A stretch of DNA of 10,181 nucleotides. Origin: an uncultured Actinomycetes bacterium (GTDB lineage: Bacteria; Actinomycetota; Actinomycetes; S36-B12; UBA5976). Location: NCBI GenBank assembly GCA_903951185.1, contig CAJBBC010000110.1, positions 1-10,181 on the forward strand. The letters run 5' to 3'. The translations under genes were made by a program, and so were the position numbers. This document shows positions 6,268-10,181 of this stretch, piece after piece. Positions within the stretch are counted from its first letter, which is position 1; each line of letters opens with the position of its first letter. The notes below the pieces were generated by a model. The model was given only the letters and a program-made list of their open reading frames with translations. It searched no databases and was not told where the DNA came from.

Positions 6268-7747
6268 CGACGAAGAATTAGTTATTTATGAACCACTGGG
6301 TAGCGATGCCGAGATTGATGATTCAGTAGACATTCCCGATGATATTTCTGATTTGGATGAAGCTGGCTATCAAGCACTACTTGCTCAACTCGGTTTAGCT
6401 GCAGAAGAAGTTGATGAGTTCCTTGCTGATTCGCGGATGCTTCCAGTCGTTGCTGTTGTCGGCCGACCAAATGTTGGTAAGTCGACTTTAGTTAACCGAT
6501 TAATTGGTCGTCGTGAAGCGGTAGTTGAAGATACTCCCGGTGTTACTCGAGATCGAGTTCGCTACGAAGCGGAGTGGAACGGTATTCCGTTTATTGTGGT
6601 TGACACTGGCGGTTGGGAACAAGATGCGCGCGGAATGAGCGCCCAAGTTTCAGCGCAAGCAGAGTCAGCAATGCGCAGCAGTGATGTTGTGGTGTTTGTT
6701 GTTGATGCAACAGTTGGCGCAACAGATGCCGATGAATCTGTTGTTCGGATTTTGCGTAAAGCAAAAGTGCCTGTGATGTTAGTGGCAAATAAAGTCGATG
6801 ATGAGCGCGCTGAGTCCGAAGCTGCACGGCTATGGTCACTTGGTTTAGGTGAACCTTTTGCAGTTTCGGCCCTACATGGTCGTGGCTCTGGCGACTTACT
6901 TGATGAACTTGTTGCAAAATTTCCAGAAGAGGGATCCCAACAAGCTCGGCCACGTGGACCGCGTCGAGTGGCGTTACTCGGTAAACCAAATGTTGGTAAA
7001 TCCAGTTTGTTAAATGCACTTTCGGGTGAAGCTCGCTCTGTTGTAGACAGTGTGGCTGGCACAACTGTTGATCCAGTCGATGAGTTAATTGAAATTGGTG
7101 GGCAAGAATGGATATTTGTTGACACCGCCGGTATCCGCAAGAAATCTAGACAGGCGAGTGGTCATGAGTTCTATGCAACTTTGCGGACTAAATCTGCGTT
7201 AGATAAAGCCGATGTTGCTGTGGTTATGTTAGATGCCAGCGAACCAATGTCTGAACAAGATTTACGAATTATTTCAATGGTTGTTGAGTCGGGTCGCGCT
7301 CTAGTAATCGCATTTAATAAATGGGATTTAATGGATGAAGAACGCCGGTTTTATCTTGAGCGTGAAATAGATCGACAATTAGTTCAAGTTAATTGGGCGC
7401 CTCGAATTAATTTCAGTGCTAAAACTGGTTGGCATAAAGATCGGTTAGTTCCGGCATTGACTTCAGCGCTTAATGGTTGGGAAACTCGCGTTCCAACTGG
7501 TCAATTAAATAATTTTGTGGCGGAAATTGTTGCTGCGCATCCACATCCAGTGCGCGGTGGAAAGCAACCAAGAATTATGTTCGGCACTCAAGCAAGTGTT
7601 GCGCCACCAGTATTTGTATTATTCACTTCAGGATTTTTAGAAGCCGGTTACCGCCGCTTTGTTGAGCGCCGATTCCGTGAGCGCTTTGGTTTTGTTGGTT
7701 CGCCGATTGTGATTAATCTGCGAATCCGCGAAAAACGTAAGCGGTAA
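6260..7747 (+). CDS. der: Ribosome biogenesis GTPase Der (EngA), two G domains
   Basis: Essential tandem GTPase needed to mature the 50S subunit. The first G domain has GRPNVGKS (68-75), DTPGVTRDR (91-99), DTGG (115-118) and NKVD (177-180). The second has GKPNVGKS (241-248), DTAG (288-291) and NKWD (353-356). A KH-like domain runs from about 410 to 495 and ends in a basic tail (REKRKR). All nucleotide-binding motifs are intact. About 60 residues precede the first G domain and are strongly acidic (for example EIDDSVDIPDDISDLDEAG), an extension absent from the E. coli protein. I start at ATG 6260, with GGAG at 6249-6252 placed 7 nt upstream. The longer TTG start at 6245 would lie before that site. 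The start lies inside cmk with an 8-nt overlap, indicating coupling. It is the last gene of the block. Confidence 0.96.
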   Translation: MSDDEELVIYEPLGSDAEIDDSVDIPDDISDLDEAGYQALLAQLGLAAEEVDEFLADSRMLPVVAVVGRPNVGKSTLVNRLIGRREAVVEDTPGVTRDRVRYEAEWNGIPFIVVDTGGWEQDARGMSAQVSAQAESAMRSSDVVVFVVDATVGATDADESVVRILRKAKVPVMLVANKVDDERAESEAARLWSLGLGEPFAVSALHGRGSGDLLDELVAKFPEEGSQQARPRGPRRVALLGKPNVGKSSLLNALSGEARSVVDSVAGTTVDPVDELIEIGGQEWIFVDTAGIRKKSRQASGHEFYATLRTKSALDKADVAVVMLDASEPMSEQDLRIISMVVESGRALVIAFNKWDLMDEERRFYLEREIDRQLVQVNWAPRINFSAKTGWHKDRLVPALTSALNGWETRVPTGQLNNFVAEIVAAHPHPVRGGKQPRIMFGTQASVAPPVFVLFTSGFLEAGYRRFVERRFRERFGFVGSPIVINLRIREKRKR

Positions 7748-7801
7748 ATAAGGTACTTTCACCTCTTTATACACGCGTTATTACAAGATTCAACTAAATA
7801 A

Positions 7802-7891
7802 GCGCGAAGTCCTTAAAACCCCGAAACGATAGCGATATTAGGACTTTGTGCATTTGTGCCCAGCCGTGCGGGGTTTGCCGTAGGTAACGGC
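7802..7891 (+). promoter_or_regulatory. Candidate structured RNA with pseudoknot, upstream of livJ-like gene
   Basis: Bases 7802-7813 pair with 7840-7851 as an uninterrupted 12-bp stem containing two G-U pairs. In its 26-nt loop, AAACCCCG (7816-7823) is the perfect complement of CGGGGTTT (7869-7876), 3' of the stem, giving an H-type pseudoknot. It is followed directly by a hairpin, GCCGT (7877-7881) with ACGGC (7887-7891). A competing hairpin is possible between AGCCGT (7862-7867) and ACGGCT (7887-7892). I recognise no known riboswitch consensus. The element lies 113 nt before the start of a transporter gene, so a cis-acting leader is the first guess. It could instead be the 3' end of the der message or a separate small RNA if transcription of livJ starts downstream of it. 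The pairing is seen; the function is inference. Confidence 0.42.
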
Positions 7892-7905
7892 TTCATAACT
7901 AAGTA

Positions 7906-7936
7906 TTGATATGGCTCTGTTCGTATTCCCATATAG
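7906..7936 (+). promoter_or_regulatory. Candidate promoter for the livJ-livH operon
   Basis: TTGATA at 7906-7911 matches five of six bases of the -35 consensus. CATATAG at 7930-7936, about 18 nt further on, is a poor but possible -10 region. Transcription would then begin near 7943, leaving a leader of about 60 nt and excluding the pseudoknot element from the livJ message. A promoter upstream of 7802 is equally conceivable, but no good one was seen there. Confidence 0.27.
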
Positions 7937-7960
7937 AGGAAATAAGGGTATTTTCGTACT

Positions 7961-7982
7961 GCCCGAAAAGAATTCGTCGGGC
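7961..7982 (+). promoter_or_regulatory. Hairpin just upstream of the livJ ribosome-binding site
   Basis: GCCCGA at 7961-7966 pairs perfectly with TCGGGC at 7977-7982, with a 10-nt loop. It ends 6 nt before the purine-rich GAGAGGAA (7988-7995) that serves the ATG at 8004. No T-run follows, so it is not an intrinsic terminator. Its position suggests a stabilising or translation-tuning role in the leader of a highly expressed gene, which is inference. Confidence 0.4.
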
Positions 7983-8003
7983 TCCATGAGAGGAAACAAA
8001 TAT

Positions 8004-9263
8004 ATGATCAAGCCGATCAAAATCGGTGCCTTGGTTGTTGCTGGTGCTCTTGCTCTTGCTGCCTGTGGCGGCTCTAGCGATAGCGACAGTGCAGCTGGCG
8101 GCAAGGTCCTAGTAATTTCTAGCGATCTACCATTGCAAGGTTCATCAGCTGATGCATCTGAATCAACTAACAACGTAATCAAACTGTACTTAGAACAAAT
8201 TGGTTACAAAGTTGGCGACTTCACCATCGAATTTAAAGAATACGATGACTCAACTGCCGCTAAAGGTGCTTGGGATGATGCCCAGTGTGCAAAGAACGCA
8301 CAAGATCACGTAGCAAACGCTGCTGAAGTTGCCGTTATCGGTACCTACAACTCAGGTTGCGCAAAGATCATCGTTCCAGTACTTAACCAAGATCCAAACG
8401 GACCTATGTTGATGGTTTCACATGCAAACACAAACCCTGGTCTAACAAAGACTTGGGATCCAGGCGAGCCTGACAAGTTCTACCCAACAGGCAAGCGTAA
8501 CTACGCTCGCGTTGTTACTTCAGACGACTACCAAGGTACAGCTGCTGCTCAGTTCCTAAAAGCAGAAAAAGCTGTAACAAAGTGTGCTGTACTTAACGAC
8601 CTACAGACCTACGGTCAAGGCGTTGCTACAGCTGTTAAGGCTGAAATGGCAAACCAGGGTATCGAAGTTGTAGTTGATGAAGGTTGGGATGCAAAGCAGA
8701 CTAGCTACACAGCATTGATGGAAAAAATCAAAGCTGCTGGCGCTGACTGTCTATACATCGCAGGTATCTTCGACAACAATGGTGGACAGTTAGTTAAGGA
8801 CGCTGCAAAGGTTCTTGGCAAAGCAACTGACTTCGTAACAATGGCTCCAGACGGTTTCACCGGCTACCCAGACTTACAGAAGATGCCAGAAGCAGAAGGT
8901 CTATTACTTTCCTTCACTGGTCTATCCCAAGCAGGCATCCTTGCTGCTGGCGGACCTGCTGCTGAATTCGTAACTGCATACGAAGCTAAGTACGGCAAAA
9001 AACCAGCTGGCTCATTCCCAATCTACGCAGGTGGCGCACTACAGGTCATCCTTGCTGCAATTGAAAAGTCAGACGGAACTCGTAAGAGCATCACCGAAGC
9101 TGTATTCAGTGGTTCAGGTATCGTCATTCCAGCTGATAAGGCTGTAACTGGCGCTGAAATCGCAATCGATCCAGCAACTGGTGACGTTAAGAGCAGAACC
9201 ATCACCATCCAACAGATGCTTGGTGGCGCTGAAACTGACGTTATGCCTTGGGCAATCAAGTAA
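8004..9263 (+). CDS. livJ: Branched-chain amino acid-type ABC transporter binding lipoprotein
   Basis: Type I periplasmic-binding-fold protein that captures a solute outside the membrane and hands it to a Liv/HAAT-type ABC permease. The 419-residue precursor has a lipoprotein signal: K3/K6, a hydrophobic core and the lipobox LAAC with C21 as lipid anchor, then a Gly/Ser/Asp linker. The mature part begins KVLVISSDLPLQGSS (34-48). It includes EYDDS (79-83), C95 and C119 in the region of the E. coli LivJ disulfide, SHANTNPGLT (139-148) and the second-lobe segment DLQTYGQGVA (199-208). C194 and C249 are extra. I start at ATG 8004 because GAGAGGAA at 7988-7995 lies 8 nt before it and the signal peptide begins there. 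The frame is open back to ATG 7911, but that start would add 31 residues before the signal. Ligand is uncertain: branched-chain amino acids, other amino acids or amides. Confidence 0.87.
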   Translation: MIKPIKIGALVVAGALALAACGGSSDSDSAAGGKVLVISSDLPLQGSSADASESTNNVIKLYLEQIGYKVGDFTIEFKEYDDSTAAKGAWDDAQCAKNAQDHVANAAEVAVIGTYNSGCAKIIVPVLNQDPNGPMLMVSHANTNPGLTKTWDPGEPDKFYPTGKRNYARVVTSDDYQGTAAAQFLKAEKAVTKCAVLNDLQTYGQGVATAVKAEMANQGIEVVVDEGWDAKQTSYTALMEKIKAAGADCLYIAGIFDNNGGQLVKDAAKVLGKATDFVTMAPDGFTGYPDLQKMPEAEGLLLSFTGLSQAGILAAGGPAAEFVTAYEAKYGKKPAGSFPIYAGGALQVILAAIEKSDGTRKSITEAVFSGSGIVIPADKAVTGAEIAIDPATGDVKSRTITIQQMLGGAETDVMPWAIK

Positions 9264-9290
9264 TAACTGAAGTCTGAGCAATCAGAAATA

Positions 9291-9326
9291 AATTGGGCGG
9301 GGTCAGGTAACTGATCCCGCCCAATT
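9291..9326 (+). terminator. Strong 16-bp intercistronic hairpin with GTAA loop after livJ
   Basis: Bases 9291-9306 pair with 9311-9326 in a 16-bp stem with a single G-U pair (9302 with 9315), closed by a GTAA loop of the stable GNRA class. It begins 27 nt after the livJ stop. No T-run follows directly, so it is more likely a partial terminator or a block to 3' exonucleases. Either would keep binding-protein message above permease message, as known for other ABC transporter operons. The structure is clear; the role is inferred. Confidence 0.75.
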
Positions 9327-9328
9327 AC

Positions 9329-9360
9329 CTGAAATCCTAGAATTTCAGTCAAAAATTTTT
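9329..9360 (+). terminator. Second hairpin with A/T tract
   Basis: CTGAAAT at 9329-9335 pairs with ATTTCAG at 9342-9348 around a 6-nt loop. TC and then AAAAATTTTT (9351-9360) follow. The five Ts start 8 nt after the stem, too far for a textbook terminator. However, the A5T5 palindrome could extend the structure, and the two hairpins in tandem may end a fraction of livJ transcripts. Confidence 0.4.
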
Positions 9361-9376
9361 AAGAAATAGACAGGGT

Positions 9377-9398
9377 AGATGTAGCCACAGTTACATCT
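9377..9398 (+). promoter_or_regulatory. Third hairpin in the livJ-livH spacer
   Basis: AGATGTAGC at 9377-9385 pairs with GTTACATCT at 9390-9398 (9 bp with one G-U pair) around a CACA loop. It lies 47 nt before the livH start and after the possible terminator. It might shape livH translation or mark the 5' end of a processed livH message. No promoter was recognised nearby. Confidence 0.35.
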
Positions 9399-9445
9399 GG
9401 CCACTAGATTTATCACAAATAACTCTTATGGGGAGAAGCTAAACA

Positions 9446-10181
9446 ATGACAGTGACAACCGCCAAACGCGCGCGTGCCACAATCAGCCTTGGCAAAATAC
9501 TCACCAGAGCATCGATCGCTTTAATCGGCGCAGGTGTTGCTTGGTGGTTGGGTTCTAACTTCGTAGAAAATCCAGCACAGTTTGCCACAGTAGCGATTTA
9601 TGGTTTGAATAACGGTGCACTTTACGCACTGATTGCACTCGGCTACACACTTGTATACGGCATTATCGAGCTGATCAACTTCGCTCATGGTGACTTGTTC
9701 ATGCTTTCAGCTGTATTCAGCACATTCCTCATGGTCGACATTTTGGAAATTGAAGGTTCAAACGCCGGTAACTACGTTTGGGTTTTCGTCGTCCTTTTTG
9801 CATCAATGATTTTCGGCGCTGTTATCAACGTAACAATTGAGAAGTTGGCTTACCGTAAATTACGTAACGCACCAAAACTTGCGCCATTAATTACTGCAGT
9901 TGGTGTTTCCTTCATCCTTCAGTTCATTGGTTTACAGTGGAACGGTTCTGCACCGCGTAACTTCACAACTGTTATCCCAGATAATTCAATGGATGTTAAC
10001 GGCGTAACAATTCCAGTGGAGACTTTCTGGATTTATGGTTTAGCGATTCCACTACTTATTGCGCTGGTTACTTTAGTTAACAAAACTCGTCAAGGTCGAG
10101 CTATGCGTGCAACTGCGCAAGATAAAGATGCTTCACGCCTAATGGGAATTAACGTAAACAAGACAATTTCATTTACTTTCG
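9446..10181 (+). CDS. livH: Branched-chain amino acid ABC transporter permease LivH, 3' end outside window
   Basis: Integral membrane permease of the Liv/HAAT ABC family, forming the channel with a LivM-type partner expected downstream. The first 245 codons are present and the frame is open at the window end. A basic N-terminus (about 1-20) leads into a hydrophobic segment (22-38) and the conserved block YGLNNGALYALIALGYTLVYG (52-72). NFAHGD (78-83) follows, then further hydrophobic segments around 110-130, 146-164 and 194-212. The family signatures EKLAYRKLRNAPKLAPLI (132-149) and TRQGRAMRATAQDKDASRLM (214-233) are present; the latter is the cytoplasmic loop that contacts the ATPase. The start ATG 9446 follows GGGGAG at 9430-9435 by 10 nt. 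The gene starts 182 nt after the binding protein, an unusually long gap for this streamlined window. Substrate follows that of the binding protein and is not certain. Confidence 0.93.
   Translation, partial: MTVTTAKRARATISLGKILTRASIALIGAGVAWWLGSNFVENPAQFATVAIYGLNNGALYALIALGYTLVYGIIELINFAHGDLFMLSAVFSTFLMVDILEIEGSNAGNYVWVFVVLFASMIFGAVINVTIEKLAYRKLRNAPKLAPLITAVGVSFILQFIGLQWNGSAPRNFTTVIPDNSMDVNGVTIPVETFWIYGLAIPLLIALVTLVNKTRQGRAMRATAQDKDASRLMGINVNKTISFTF

Noticed and set aside
6562..7140. 192-codon open frame on the minus strand inside der
   Set aside because: It is the antisense shadow of conserved Der G-domain codons and shows no recognisable protein features or ribosome site.
7751..7769. AGGT-loop-ACCT followed by CTTTAT as the der terminator
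   Set aside because: Only four base pairs and a broken T-run, too weak to call.
7911..8003. ATG at 7911 as the livJ start, adding 31 residues
   Set aside because: No ribosome-binding site precedes it, and a lipoprotein signal peptide with its lipobox starts cleanly at 8004.
1..10181. Search for dif, parS, DnaA-box clusters, tRNA genes and CRISPR repeats
   Set aside because: None was recognised by eye on either strand; the xerD and parA genes by themselves do not imply a nearby origin or terminus.

Overview
The window looks like a core chromosomal segment of a small-genome, low-to-moderate GC actinobacterium. The gene order xerD-parA-scpA-scpB-rluB-aroH-tyrA-cmk-der on one strand is the arrangement typical of Actinobacteria (compare the Rv1708-Rv1713 block of Mycobacterium tuberculosis). 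The base composition is AT-richer than soil actinobacteria, with tight gene packing, ATG starts and frequent TAA stops. This fits the streamlined freshwater acI (Nanopelagicales) type, but that placement is inference from order and composition, not from a marker gene. All supported genes are on the + strand, and no mobile element, CRISPR array, tRNA or rRNA was seen.

Layout: 1-645 is the 3' part of xerD, cut by the window edge. 646-807 is a non-coding leader with a 12-bp palindrome and a hairpin that buries the parA ribosome-binding site. 808-7747 is a compact, probably co-transcribed block of eight genes with gaps of 24 nt or less, or short overlaps: parA, scpA, scpB, rluB, aroH, tyrA, cmk, der. 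7748-8003 is a 256-nt intergenic region with an unusual 12-bp stem whose loop can pair downstream as a pseudoknot, two competing hairpins and a ribosome-site-proximal hairpin. 8004-9263 is a lipoprotein binding protein of the branched-chain amino acid (Liv) type. 9264-9445 holds three hairpins, one very strong with a GTAA loop. 9446-10181 is the start of the LivH permease, cut by the right edge.

How the genes fit together: XerD, the ParA-like ATPase and the kleisin pair ScpA/ScpB serve chromosome dimer resolution, segregation and SMC condensation. RluB and Der act on the large ribosomal subunit. AroH and TyrA take chorismate to prephenate and on to 4-hydroxyphenylpyruvate for tyrosine. Cmk phosphorylates CMP/dCMP. 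A separate transport operon, probably livJ-livH with further genes beyond the window, begins after der.

The proteins are ordinary members of known families with their key residues in place, so no new protein system is evident. The most interesting signals are non-coding: the parA leader with its sequestered ribosome-binding site, and the pseudoknot-capable element in front of the transporter operon. Both are predictions from base pairing read by eye.
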